DNA of 64,000 bases from Embiotoca jacksoni (GCA_022577435.1 JAKOON010000009.1:11164411-11228410), one strand, 5' to 3'. Shown: positions 37,036 to 50,700, numbered from the stretch's first letter. A program made the numbers and translations. Notes: generated by a model from the letters alone, not told the origin.

Positions 37036-39315
37036 TGGTTTAGCAAAAAGATTAACAGGACAGCAGAGAAAAAACTGGTTCTAAATCGAAATTTACTTGC
37101 TCCAACAGTTTACAAATTTTCTTGTGAATTAACAGAAAAGAGCTGCAGCTTCCTAAATTCCATAGTGTCCTTTTCAAATGACTTGTTCCTTCTGAACAGT
37201 TGAAACCCCAAAATATTCTGTTTATACTGATAACAAAATGTGACATTTAGTTAAACAATGACTTAAATGACTGATCAATTATCACAAAAGTAAAAATTTT
37301 GTGTCTTTTCTTTTCTTTTCATCATATCCAATGCTTTAAAAAATAAAAAAAATAAAAAAATTAGGAACCACTGCTTTGAAGCTCCAACCCTTGTAGGAAT
37401 AGTGGGCATCCCTGGTACCTTTTCTGTCCTTCCTCGCCGAGTGAAGAAGAGGGCGGAGCTGCTGTTCCCAGAGGTGTTTTTCGAAACTGGAAATTTGTCA
37501 ACAGTTTATCAAGATAGGGCAGCGTTCAAGCACACAAGCCAAGGGTAGCAGAGAAGGGTGGCAGAGTGACTCAAGACTAAAGCATCCTTCAGCCAGAAGG
37601 CCAAGTTAGCTCTCCTGTGTCTGTGAAAATCCAACCTGCTAAAGTGTCCTTGATCAAGACACCGAATCCCCACCAGTCCCAGGGGTGCTGTTCTGTGGCA
37701 GAGACTGCACTCTAACGGGAGGGGAGATGAAAAGAGAAATTTCACTACTGGGGATCAGTGCAGTATCACAAAAAAGCCTGTGAGCTAAAGTCACCAAAGT
37801 TCCACGCCTCACCTCACCACAAAACACTCTGGTGGCAAATTATCTGCCTCCCCCTCCTTCTGTCTATGTGGCACTCTTTTCTCTAACTGCCTCCCTCTTT
37901 CTCTCTCCTCCTGTCCTATTATGGACATAGCAACAGTGTTTCTGTCGGGATGACTGAAGATTTGATTCACCGTCTGTCCCTGTCTGAATGCGTGTGCGTG
38001 TGTGTTAGATAGCAGATAAGAGCCATATATAAACAGCACTTGAAAGCAGAAATGTAAATGTTTAGAAGTCACTGCAGAACACAGACCATATCAAGATACC
38101 AGAGAGAAAGGGAGATTAAAGTGGAGTTCACACCAGGAGAACAAGCAGACTGCAGTTGAGACTCAAGTCAGATTCCAGTCATCAATAAGGATTAGTGGTT
38201 TTTAGCATCTCAAAGCTATACATCCAAACTCCTTAATCTGTTCCTGAATTTAAAGGAACGCACCAAGAATGCACAAAGACTGACCAAAGTGTTTTAGACA
38301 CCTGTAAAGTATTTTCAAATAAGAAACAATGTATTCTAGCACTGCTGATGCTCTCTGGTCATACAGCAGTACAAATAAATTAACTTTATTTTGAATACAG
38401 TGGAGGTGTTCCCCTCTCTCTGTGTTGTTATTGCATCATATACACATTGAAAACTGTCCAAGTTTGCAACATATCATCAAACGCTGCTTTCACTTTGAAA
38501 GAAAATACTTCATAATACTGTTAGCAGCAACAAACCATGGCGATTACACAGGTTTGAAAAGCAAGAGGAAATAATTTCCCCCAATCTGTGACTGAGTGGT
38601 AATGTCTCTGGATTGCGAGTTACTGAGCCAATTCCACAAGGAACTTTGCATCAAAATCAGTTGGCTATCCCTCCTTAACTTTTCAACTTTTTCTACCTTT
38701 AGACAGTGATAAATGTTCATTTCTCCTCATATTTGACAAGAAGCCAGCACACACTATTTATTGAAACATGGCACCTTCATCTAATTGGCTTTTTTTTTTC
38801 TCTTGCAAATGCACCTTTAACTTCAGATCCAGCGCTCAAGCTGAAGCTGTGACAAACTCCATGAATCAAAGGTGACAGATTTTGTGCAATAATGTCAGTG
38901 CTTGCAGATTTTTTTTTTAAGGCCAATCGAAAGAGAATGTTTGCGTATGCATGTGTATGTGTGCATGCCTTTGAACATGTTTGCGTGAATGCGCTTCTTT
39001 ACAAGTATACTCCCATGTCACTACAAAATGTATGCAGCGACTGTACATGCTTACTTGACAGTGCATGCGAGTGTGTGCTTGGCTGCACAAGCGTGTGGTT
39101 GTGCGCGCGTGCAAGTGAATGAGTGATTGTTAGCAGAAGCTTGTTAACCTCAGAAGTCATTACCACAGCCGCGAGGTTTACGCCAATTAGACAAAATAAA
39201 CGACAAGCGAAAAACAAAACAGACAGATGAAAAGCAAGAGGAGAAAAGAAAGTGATTACTGGAGAAAAAAAAAATTTAAAATTATTATTTTCACCAATTT
39301 GAGAAAACAATACTG

Positions 39316-39329
39316 CCCCCCCCCCCCCC
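39316..39329. repeat. poly-C tract, 14 bases
   Basis: An uninterrupted C run within purine-rich sequence. Confidence 0.95.
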
Positions 39330-39660
39330 ACCTCAACAAGACAGATTTAAATGAAGAGAGCGTGACAAAAAAAACAATTGCTGAAAAGAAAGTAATAATT
39401 GTAGAAAAAAGAAAGTGATCATCAGAGTAAAACATCACATTAATGTCAATAATTCCTACTACAACTGAAGACTCACTGGAAAACGTGACAAAAAACAAGA
39501 CGAACCAAATGAGAGAAACAAAATAATAAGAGATGAAAAGGATGAACAGCAGCCATGAGAAAGAAGAGGGTAGTATCTGACATCACTGCTCCGATGCACT
39601 CTTTTTTTTCTCAAGACCTTTTTTGTTTTTACAGCTTCACTCTGGGCAGACCAGACCGCT

Positions 39661-39699
<39 letters not shown>

Positions 39700-39799
39700 C
39701 GCACACACGCACACGCGCACACACGCGCACACACGCACACGCATATGCATACACATTCCCATACACACAGACCCCTAAAGGGGCGCACGCACGCACGCA

Positions 39800-39893
<94 letters not shown>

Positions 39894-40024
39894 TACATAT
39901 TCCCATACACACAGACCCCTAAAGGGGCCTTTTTCCACATTGGGCCATATGGTGCAGACAGGCGCACGGAAACAATTCTCCAAAAACAACACACACTCTA
40001 CACTTAGAACCCCCACCACCCCAC

Positions 40025-40098
<74 letters not shown>
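39661..40098. repeat. expanded (CA)n region with a duplicated unique insert
   Basis: Three CA/CG-rich arrays (39661-39742, about 39800-39890, 40027-40098). Between them a roughly 35-bp unique segment containing CCCATACACACAGACCCCTA and AAGGGG occurs twice, ending at about 39784 and about 39928. This indicates duplication of a unit made of insert plus CA array. The long Cys-Val and Thr-His frames across it are not genes. Confidence 0.93.
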
Positions 40099-40100
<2 letters not shown>

Positions 40101-40975
40101 TTTTAACTCTCTCTCTTTCTCTCTCTCTCACACACACACATACACAAGACAGTTAAACCTGCTGAATGAATTGCTGCCTTGTTCAGTAGTGCACTAATGG
40201 CAAAGAACCTGCTATGGAGATTACCACACATACGCACACACACATTCATACACACAGAAGCTTAGTATTAAGCATTCTAGGGCACTTATCCATTAGAGAG
40301 GTTAGTTATTTTCCTCAATCTAAAAGTAGGTGTCTGACTTTAATATGCCAACAGAGGCGACTGTAAATCTACTCCGTCAAGCAGTTCGGGCAGATGTATC
40401 CAAAAAGCTGGATCTCTTCAGCACCACAGAATGGAATTCGACCAGTTATACTGGCGACTATATCGGCTGATATTTTCCTTTTTTGGCATTGGACAACGGG
40501 GCTATCAAAATGGCCAATCTATCAGCGTCTGCTTGCTGTCTTCACAATGCTCCATACTCCCAGAATGAAATATATGTGGTCTGGATTTTCTAACTAATCT
40601 AAAAAGTTGAAGGAAAATTTATCTTCCATCAGGGATTTACAGTAACGGCAGTTTGTTTCATAGTATGACAGGAAAATGGGAAAATTATGCAGATTGATTA
40701 GTGTAGTGCCATTGCCTTCATGCTACAGCAATCATAATCAAAACACAGACAATCTGAGAGATATACATTTCTATCTAGTCAGCAAAATAACCAACTGTCA
40801 GGGCTGAGAGGAAGTCTTATGGCAAACAAAACAAGTAACTATGCCTCATTGGGTTTGACCGAGAGATTAACCTGAGGTTATAAAAAATATATTAGGCTGA
40901 ACAGCATCATCAAGCATCAAGTCAGATTTTACCACATGGTAGGGCTGTACCCAATTCTAAATTTTAGCAGTCAAA

Positions 40976-41182
40976 TTAGATTTGTCTGTACACTGCAGAC
41001 GTCCCCTGGTGGAAAGAGCTGACAGACTTAACTTTCAGTTTACATGCAGTGGCTGATTCCGGGTCCCCATATGGTGACAACTGGTCCTGACCCACCACAA
41101 TTCTAACCACGACTTCGCCCTGGTTACCCTCGATTTGCGTCTGGTACACAACTTTACAAGAGAGTTCAAAGTCTCTTTTCAA
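40976..41182 (-). other. unexplained minus-strand open frame, 68 codons
   Basis: It reads MKRDFELSCKVVYQTQIEGN and continues with non-repetitive, protein-like composition. I do not recognise it. It may be a fragment of a repeated element; a poly-A/T run at 41201-41220 sits just beyond its 5' side. There is no splice or promoter evidence. Confidence 0.2.
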
Positions 41183-44100
41183 TGTCTATGTGTATAATTG
41201 TAAAAAAAAAAAAAAAAAAAATCAACTTCTCAACTTGAGGAATCTCAGTCGACTGGGTTGTCTCCAGCAGATGATTTGACTCATTGACTTTCAGGAAGCA
41301 TTCCTACTTCATGGCAGTCTAAACGGCAGCAGTCCTGAAGCAGAGTCACGTGCCAAACTTAAGCAGAATTTGACTAAACAAAGCGCAAACACCTCCTTAT
41401 TAAGTCTGCCCTGAGATATAATCGGTCTTGTATCTTTCTGCGTGCCTCTTACTCCAACTTCACTTGAGTGTGGTCTGTCTCACCATTTCTATCACTGCAG
41501 TTTACTCTAATAGTGCAAAAGTTTTCTCAGCCTTTCTCTGAGTCACTGCTCTATTTTCTCTAACAGTAGTTAAATCCAATTTTGCTGTCAATCTCTCAGG
41601 TTCCCATTTTCCTCTTGTAGTCAAAGACACAGCAGGTTCTCCAATATTCTTAATAATATGGAACTTTTCATGTTCCATTACAGACAATTGGCTCTGAAAG
41701 GATGCAGGAGTCAAACTCAACCGTGTTTGTTATTGCAGTGAAACCGCGGGACTCGAAGCAGCTAGAGACAAAAAAAAACGTCATTGTTCAGGTTGACTTA
41801 CTCTGCATTTAATTGTTAAAGACAAGTAAGTGGCTTCTGTCAGACCCAATGTCATGAAAGAGATCCCTGAGAACACCAAGTCATCTCACTGAGGGGAAAA
41901 CGTACGTATTTCCAGTACATACAAATTAGGGTTTCAAACTGTACTGTAAAAATTTATTTAATTTTCAGTTACTCTATTCTTCTGTCGATTTCTTTTTTTA
42001 ATAGTTAATGTATTCTTAGATGAACTGCAAACTAATTACATGAGCTGCTATTGCTTTTGCAGCCAATGGTATTTGCTTTTATCCATCTATACGGTGTATC
42101 TCCAGCTGAACCATAATAGCAGCAGTGGAAACATCACTTTGTCAGGTTAGAAAAATAATGTCAAAAATGGAAAAGAAAAATACCATTGATCATCAAAATT
42201 GCACATCTTCATTTCAGCATGAAAATACATTAAAATTGCTCCAAAGCATCAAAGATGTAGAAAATGATCTGGGCACAAATATATATTTTGTATGCTGGCT
42301 TGTTGGCATGGTTTTACCAGAAGATTCCAATAGAAAACAGTAATGATAATAATATGAGAAGTCACTCCTGTGTTTTATTTGTCTATGGCGAGCCAGAATG
42401 TCAGCTGTGAGAAAATGTTTAATGCTCCTCAATAACCTCACATTTATGTGCTGAGATCTGTCCTGTGTATTGCAAAGGAACATCCAGCATGAGCAACCAT
42501 GACATCAACAAATAATGTATAGTCGGACATACAGTAGTATGTTTACAGAAATACTTAGTCAACATCTCCTTTGTTCATGTTGGCAACCTTTTTTTCTCCC
42601 CGTTTATCTTTGATGACAATGTTGTACCCGCATTGTTCCACACACCAGCAGTCCCTCGCCACTGGCACTGGCAACACAGTCAAACAAACACAGCAGTCTG
42701 CTGTGAAACTCGCTGCCGCATGGTGACTGACTCGGTTGCATGTGGCTTTGGTGGGCACCTGGATGTGAAAAAAACTACCAGTTGGAACTATCTGTCATCC
42801 CCCAGCTACTCTGTTTTTATTGTTCTGGCAAGTTGTTCTGCTGCTGCCAGGCACCTTGGCTGCTTTAGCTGGCTGTTAGCTGCAGCTCTACTGCTAGCCA
42901 CTAGCCTGTCAGCTCCCAGCAGCTCTTCATCATCCTGGGCTGCGGTGCTCGTGCCGTCGGCCTGGCAGCTGCACTATCAGCAGCGGGCCGAGCCTTTGCC
43001 TTTCTTTGTTGCATTTCCTCAACAGTGGTCTCTGTATAGACTCTGACAACAGTTATAAAATGTGAAGTAATCCGTGAGATCCACTGTGTATATTGAATGG
43101 TGTGTTGGCTGATCTCCTCCAAACTCCTGTGATGTCAGGATATACAGTATAAGTGAATGGTGAAAGTTGCTACAGTTGGCTGCAGTGATACAGACAACAT
43201 CTGCAGGCACTGCCAGTAAAGGCATGTCATTCCTATGACTAATAGATGGTATTTTGAATATCAGCAAAGTTTGCCTTTCAGCAAAAAAGGAAGACAAAAA
43301 AAAAAAATCACAGTGTGCCGTTTTGTCAATATAAGCAGCCACATTCAAGCTGACTTAGCAATTATTTCTGTACCTCAGACAAGGCTGCGACTGCAGAATG
43401 ATTTTTTTCCTTCCAGACATACCAGCAGCAGCACACAGCTGTATAGTTCACCAGCATATGGATTAAATAAATATAGTCTGCACAGAGCTTGTTAACACTT
43501 GTTCACTTGGCTACAACACAAGTTTTAGGCAAACCGAACAAAAAACACACCCACACTTGAGCACACCCAAATGAAAGAATACAAACAAAGTAAAATACAC
43601 ACAAACAGGTATGTCCCACCCACAAACATTCTTAAAAGAGCAAATTTGTCAGTGGGTTGTTGTGGAAACAAGTAGTGATACATGCAGGTCTAAAGGTTTA
43701 AAAGCAAACACAAGCATGCACACAAACAAACAAAAAACAGAGAAAGCGTGGATGAATAGAGTGTGTTTCAGAAATGAGCAAGAATTCCATCTGGCAATGT
43801 ACATTTAGAACACAAGTCTGGCTGTGTGTTTGGTGTGTTCGAGCCCTAATGTGACACCAACTTAACCAGTTTCTGTCAGCATTGTGTTGGAGTTTCATCT
43901 GTACATATACTCAGCTTGAATAAGAAATCGATTTTCTGGAGATTAATCTTAAAATCTGGGCCTTTTCTCAGGTCAACATGTGCCTTTTTTGTGTACTTTG
44001 TATGTGTTCATGTTTCCACAAAGGTCCATGTAAGTTCGCGTGACATAAATTTTGTCATGTCCGCAAAGGTTTGTACGGACCTTTTTGCAGATGTCCGTGT

Positions 44101-44743
44101 GCAGCCCAAAATGTGTGACCCACCCCGCAAACTCTACACACTGCAAGTATGCTAATTGTGCATCTGCCAGAAGAAGACAGGAGATGCGTCATAAGGAGAT
44201 ACGTCATTCCACACCTTTATAATTCACCACTAAAAGAGTACATGGCCACGCCGACGGTATTAAACTGGTGAAACAACTCTCCTTGAATATAATGGCACCA
44301 TCATTTTCATGACGGTAGGCCCCATGTCCAGGATTGTTAAATGATATTGTGCATCACATGCAGCCATGAGAACAACGAAGTGGACCTGTTTGTTCTAGAA
44401 TTAGTCGCTGCTGGACTTTGGAGGTACTTTCGATGCTTTCCAATCGATTGCGCCCAGTGCGAAGTTCCAAACTCTCCAGAAATCCTGTTATATGTCCACC
44501 CACAGAGCATACAAGGAGGGAAACAAACTACGCCTCATGTCTTTGAAGCAGACAGACATGGACCCTAAGACTGTAGTATGAATGGAGCTGTGTCGCTGTT
44601 CCCGTTCCAGGTCTACATTGGTCAGTTCTTGCATTAGCTTGGACACACACACACACACAGTTGAACAAGGAGTGTAACTCTGTGCTTCAATAACACTTAT
44701 TTGGAGTCTGGTCTCCCTCTAGCTATGTGGCCTGTTGCTAACC

Positions 44744-44880
44744 TAATCTGATTAATGATTTTCAACTCCTACTCTGCGACAAACACGGAAGCTGACAGAG
44801 AAGAAGATAAATAGGTAGAAGCTTTGAAAACTAGGTTGGGTCCATTTCCTAGTTACAGTTCTTAATCTGATTAATGATTT
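44744..44880. repeat. 18-bp direct repeat, 119 bp apart
   Basis: TAATCTGATTAATGATTT occurs at 44744-44761 and at 44863-44880, both followed by different sequence. The word contains PITX-type TAATC and homeobox ATTAAT cores. Confidence 0.85.
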
Positions 44881-46189
44881 CCCCCCAGAAAAGCTGGACA
44901 AAAAAGCACTCTCAAAACCAGCAGTGACAAATTTAAACACCAAGCAGCCAACGAATACCTGTCAGTTTTGGCCGTGTAAAGCTTTCCCTCCAGACAAAGT
45001 GCACTAACCGGAGGATGGGAGGAGAATATTTTCAGAGGTTTTTAAGGGAAAACTCTCAATATAACAAGTCAAGGTTCTCCAGGCCCATCTTAATATCTCA
45101 TTAGTGTTTCCCACAGCTTGGTGAAAGTCCGGTGTCAACATGTGTCAGAGCAACTTGTGTTTTGTAATATCTTTTGAAACGATTACATTTCTATACTTTT
45201 CACTGGCATTCTGGCATGAATTGTACTTTATTTACAAATTTGCCTGCATTAGTGATGACATTTCATCTAGCAAGCAAGGCATCTTCACAAGATATAGTAT
45301 AAGATGGACAGAAATACTGGCAAGCTAATGAAATATTATACTAACTGATTAGCAGACCTAGAGCCAATCAGAGCCCAGGTTGGGTTGACTAAACTGAACA
45401 TCAGTGCAGTCAGCACAGCAGATATAAGACAAGTTTGCACTATATGTATCTGCCAGATTTGACAAGATTTTGAGGCTGTAAACCTGCTGCAATCTGGTCT
45501 GAGAAAGAGCTACAGTTAGCATTAAAGCTCTGGGGTTCAAGCGTCCCAATAACTCTGCCCAGGGTGTGTAATAGATGTGTGCGAATGTGGGCCATGGTGA
45601 CACCAAATTTGACATGAATTTTGCAACTAGCCATGCCACACTAAAGCCATTTTGGATGAAGTGGGTTTTGCTGCCAGAGTTAACTTCTTAAAACTAAGTT
45701 CATCATTTGTTTAGACTATTGACACAATGTGACAAACACTATATAGTGATTATGGTTTTAATCATTAAATAAGTCAACTTTAGACGCCTGCGAGCAGTAC
45801 AACTTTTTTTTCTTGGAAACCAAATGCTGGGTTTGGAAGATAATTGTTAATATGCATCGTTGTCAGCCCAAATTCATTAATATATTATATTAGATACAAT
45901 GCAATCGAATAACTGCTATACAGAAAACTAAGTATTGCTTACTAAGTTGTGATGTCACACTGATTTAGAGCCCATTGAGAATTAACTGAAAACAGGCCAA
46001 AACCATTTTACAATGAGGAGAAATGTCTGCAACCTAAATTTGGTTACAAACAGAGTAAATACAAAATCATGACACATGCTGAAGTTCCAACAAAAACCCA
46101 TACAGAGAATGAACACAAACGTCTGTCACTTTGATCTTTGATTGATTCAGTGTCCTTTAAACTAGTTAATCATTAACAAACTAACAAAT

Positions 46190-46320
46190 TAAGTCATTAA
46201 TTGTCATGACAGCTGGTGACACCTCCTTTATTAATCATTGTCTGCATAATTAATAAGCCCTAATTGGAATTAATTTGAATTAAATGTTGTTTGAGATTCC
46301 AGGGACGAAGATAAAGCCTG
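46190..46320. promoter_or_regulatory. homeobox-site-rich block (candidate conserved enhancer)
   Basis: Within 130 bases there are at least seven TAAT/ATTA cores, including CATAATTAATAAG and CTAATTGGAATTAATTTG, plus TGACAGCTG at 46207-46215. Dense, non-repetitive TAAT words of this kind are typical of deeply conserved noncoding elements beside developmental regulators. A GT array starts directly after. Confidence 0.45.
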
Positions 46321-46321
46321 G

Positions 46322-46324
<3 letters not shown>

Positions 46325-46396
<72 letters not shown>
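46325..46396. repeat. (TG)36 microsatellite
   Basis: A pure TG run. Confidence 0.97.
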
Positions 46397-46399
<3 letters not shown>

Positions 46400-47318
46400 A
46401 CTAACAGCGGTACACCCTGCTGTAAAGGTGCAAAAAGGTGAGATCATCCCACACACAATGAGCTACCTCCTGACGTATTTAGTGCAAATAGGTCAACAGG
46501 TTGTTACATAAGGAAATGCACACGTTTTTCTACTGATCCAGCCTCTACTGTGACTTTTAGTGTTCAGGAAGAGTTGGAGTGACACACAAAGACAGAGAGT
46601 GAGAGGAAGACACAAAGAAAGAGAGGAACATCTGCTGACAGACAAGGGGAAGGAACTCATGGGGATTCACTGCCGCAGAGGAGCGAAACTCATTTTTGGG
46701 CTTACTACATCACAGAAACAAACTTCCGAATGTCTTAGTAATGCGCATGTTTGTGTGTGTTGTTGCATTGGTGTGCGACATCAGAGTCAAACTATCTTGT
46801 GGGACTGTCTCAATTGTCTCATCTCAACATTCCTCAGTTTTCTAGAAGTCAGAAAAAAACTTCCAAATCTGATTTGTACTGGCAGATCAAAGCCTTTACG
46901 ATACCACAACATACACGCATACACACACACACACAAGAGTGCATCCATGAACATGTGCACATACACAGCTGAAGGCATGCAAACATGCACATGCATAAAC
47001 AGTTGGACACACACACAAAGACCACAGCTAAAAGCATCAAGCAGCTCAAAGCAATCCGCCCTGCTGAATAACATCACCAAGCAAAGCCACCACACCACAT
47101 AATGAAAAACATATAAAAGCACACACACAAACAGACACACATATACTCACACTCATTTGTGCAAAGGGACACATACCGCACATACGTACCATTACATAGG
47201 CTTCTACTACTAATCATTTAGCAAAACATACATTCATAAAAATACACAAAAACTCAAGTTTAAATACAGAAACATGGTTCGTCTCAAAGAAACAAAGTGA
47301 CACCATGGGAGTGATCAC

Positions 47319-47331
47319 ACACACACACGCG

Positions 47332-47371
<40 letters not shown>

Positions 47372-47398
47372 CGCACGCGCACATGCGCGCACACACAC
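47319..47398. repeat. (CA)n/(CG)n mixed array
   Basis: CA units around an alternating CG segment (47329-47340), with further CG interruptions at the end. Confidence 0.95.
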
Positions 47399-47730
47399 AG
47401 AATCGGTGAACCTCCATGCATTTGCAGAAATAGGGTCAAATTATCAAATCAAATTTAGCCTGACAAAAATGTTTTAGTTTTTTTGAGGAGGCTTTAAGGA
47501 ATCTGCCACTGAGACATTTGCCACCCTACAAATATAATTAGACTCAATGGAATTTATATACAAACGCTTTTAAAAAAAAAAAAGTATAAAACAATGTTTC
47601 TTTCGACACACAACGTCTCAGTTACTCAGATAATCCAGAAACCTCACTATGGGCAGTTTTCAAAAAAATATTTGACGGTGGGAAAAAAAGAAACAGTTCC
47701 CAATGAAAACAGTCAAGACGGCAAAAAGGA

Positions 47731-47734
<4 letters not shown>

Positions 47735-47799
<65 letters not shown>
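47735..47799. repeat. (GT)32 microsatellite followed by (GA)n
   Basis: A pure GT run passing into GAGAGAGAGA. Confidence 0.97.
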
Positions 47800-47801
<2 letters not shown>

Positions 47802-49561
47802 TGAGAGAGAGAGAAAAAGAAAGGAAACAGGCAGAGAGCGCTTCAGTGTGTGTTGTGACAGGTACAGAAGGCTACACAGCAGTTGTATGTGTGTGTGTTT
47901 ACGAAGACTCGATACAACTGATGACTGGTGAAAAATGGAAGCAGGCAGAAACAAATTCTGCTTTTTAAAAGTGCACACAATAAACCTGATCCAGCAAAAC
48001 ACAGTGTGGTTTAGCAATAATTCACCAACTCATGTTCTGTCTTTTAATGCACACACACAAACACGTACACACACCAAGAACAGACTAAAGGGGTCCTGCA
48101 GATGAGGCATAACTCAGAATGGTATATCTTGATTTACACACACAAAAAACACATACAGCATTCAAACAGAAACAAAATAATAACACTGTACCACTATAAT
48201 TATAACGTACATGACACCACAAACCACTGCAGCTTTGTGCACACACTTACACAAGAACCTCAACTGCATATATTTGCATTTCCTGTAGTACAACAACCTG
48301 CGTATGTGTCAGTGCATCCTTCAATGCATGAACGCATGCAGGAAAAGGAACAGAGGCAAATTCAATTCAAACACATCTTAAACAATCCTGTATTTACTCT
48401 AAGTAAAGCCCAGCATTTAATTAACAGGGACAGAAACATCCACTGATACATAGTCATCCTGTAATTGGAGGATCACCATCACCAATCTATGCAGCATTGC
48501 AACGCCTTTCAGATGACTGGTACTCATGAACAGTACGGGCACGACACTGTAGTGGTGGAGTACAAGTGTGGACGTGCATTTATAGTATTTGTAAAGAAAA
48601 TCAAAGCAGTTATAGCAGAAAAATTCATAACAAGACACTGGTAACAATTTCTTAAATATTTTGCAAGTACATAAAGACTTTCTCAACCAATCAAACATCT
48701 GACCAAGTTGCCACCTCAAAACTTTACTGAGTGTGAGGAACTAATGAGCTCTGCTAATGAGGTTTACTGAAGTGGGCTGCTCCACAGTGGGCTTGATGGA
48801 AGAGCGGGTAATGTTGGGCTGTGATTCGACTGCTCTACTGTATGTATAATATTCATTCAAACAGCACAATATTAAAACAGTTTTCCACCTTCACAAGTTG
48901 ATAACAGCTAAACATGAGACCACAGGAACGTTCCGAGTCAACACTGTCACTTCCTCCAGCCGTGATGACGAAGAGCAATTTTTCATAACACGTCAATGCT
49001 CTGCACAAACTCAATTTCATCAGTAGTCATTTAAACTATCCCCTTTACCGACTAAACATTCTACCAAGACCCACAAAAACTGGTTGAGCTTGAGAAGCCG
49101 AGATTGAAACGCTTTGACTTTAGTAGTAGTTTTTAAAAGTAGTTTTGTATTTGTTTTTTAGGTTTTAAAAAAGTCACGAGTCACTGAACTTAAAAACAAG
49201 CACATGCACACAAAGGCATACACACATACCACAAACACACACACACACACACAAAGTGTATTCCTGTAGATAATGTATAAAAAGGTTGCAAATGTAGCCT
49301 GAAGCAAATATAATTTTACACAAAATTGATCAAATTTAAAGATGCCAAAAAATATAAAGTGATTCCACAGGATGAATATACAGTAGATGCTGTGATAACA
49401 GAAAAAACTACATATCTCTTTGAGGGAATTGGTAAGAAAAGAAAATGTAATTAAGAATATAATCTATCACAGTTTGATTAACTAATATCAATAAGTAAAA
49501 ATAACTTCAAATTAGCATCAATAATTTATTAAAGATCAGTGATTAAATAAAAAGTGCATTA

Positions 49562-49602
49562 AGGAGGAATCATATTGCATTCAATGCAATATGATTCCTC
49601 CT
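49562..49602. repeat. perfect 41-bp palindrome (20-bp arms, 1-base centre)
   Basis: Left arm 49562-49581 begins AGGAGGAATCATATTG; the right arm 49583-49602 is its exact reverse complement, with a single C at 49582. Similarity stops at both ends. It could be the core of a MITE, a hairpin-forming element, or a recent inverted duplication. Confidence 0.93.
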
Positions 49603-49855
49603 CTAATTATTAAATGTTATTCAAGCCTACAGACATGTAATTTAAGCACATGATAACATGTTCAACATTATTTTGTACTTTTTAGTTTTGTTATTATTTC
49701 TGTACTACAAATTCAAGTTACGGAATTATTTCTGTGAACTGGTTCAGATCATGAAATTCCAGCAATGGAAATAATCATTTAGAAATTATTACCACTCATA
49801 TTGAGGGGTTAAAGATGAAAAAAAATGACTCGATTAAAACATGTATGTCTTACCT

Positions 49856-50150
49856 CTGCTGATCATCAGGTTATAAAAACATCATGGCTGACTCCTGGCT
49901 TTGGCATCTGTTGAAGCGTCTTGATTCGAGCCCGCGCCGCAACGCTCCGTCCAGCAGCACAGTTCGGCTACCGGCCTTCTGTACTCCACGAAGTAATGGA
50001 AAGCAGAAACTAGGTGTCAGACCCAAACGGTTATCCCTCCATTTCTTTATCAGGTCCACGCGGCTCCTCGCAGGTCCGTGAACGCCAGAGCAAAAACGTT
50101 TCTGCTTCTTTGACTTTTGTTTAAAAAGGTCTTCAACTGCAAGTAGCATC
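49856..50150 (-). other. candidate 5' exon on the minus strand
   Basis: A GC-richer block inside AT-rich DNA. On the minus strand it ends with a near-consensus donor, CAGCAGAG|GTAAGAC (49856/49855), and has a possible acceptor TACTTGCAG near 50135. The minus strand is open for 92 codons (49871-50149, ending ...QSQESAMMFL and a stop just before the donor), so it would be an untranslated exon if spliced to trps1. The plus strand also has a 65-codon frame with a fair start context (ATCATGG at 49881) after a fair acceptor, so strand is uncertain. Confidence 0.3.
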
Positions 50151-50559
50151 AGCTACCTTTGGTTTAGGGCTGTTGCTCCTCTTATGATTAACAGCTGGGC
50201 ATTACAGCTTTGAGTTTGATCAAGTGTGTTGTAGATCCATGTAAGACGTATTATGCAGGCTGCCTGTTTTGATGTCCTGTCTTTTTTTTTTTCCACTTTC
50301 TGGTTTAGGTCCCCAGTCACGGTTGTCAGAGTCCACTATCACCTTAACAACCTGGAAAACGACAGAAAGACAAATAACGTCACAAACGAGTCCATTCTGT
50401 AACATTTACTGGAACCTATTTGAGCCAGACTTCCGACTGTTTGTCCATATTTTACATTTAGAGGAAACAATTATGTGTCGACTTTAGACATCTAAATTGA
50501 CGGACTGATCAAAGGTGCACATTAAGCAAAATATTTGAATAGCCTGCTGAGGTGCCAAC

Positions 50560-50700
50560 CGGTCAAACTCTCTAATTCGACCAATTCTATTTTATCACTG
50601 CATTTGACAGCTGACATTGCCTTCCACATGTGACGATTGTTTCAGGCCCTGGGTTACAGCCAGTTCACAGAAGATTTATAGTACAGTATCAAAAATATCA
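50560..50700. promoter_or_regulatory. noncoding block with second TGACAGCTG module (candidate)
   Basis: It contains 50595-50633, the diverged partner of 34891-34929, and TGACAGCTG at 50605-50613. It is repeat-poor. Confidence 0.3.

Noticed and set aside
38590..38650. tRNA-derived SINE (A-box-like TGACTGAGTGG)
   Set aside because: There is no B-box at the right distance and no tRNA fold; chance similarity.
39459..40097. 212-codon minus-strand frame and its plus-strand counterparts
   Set aside because: These are Cys-Val or Thr-His dipeptide repeats produced by (CA)n arrays, not proteins. The same applies to frames at 139-432, 3193-3578, 21087-22095, 27131-27531, 31553-31868, 35676-35993 and 47594-48017.
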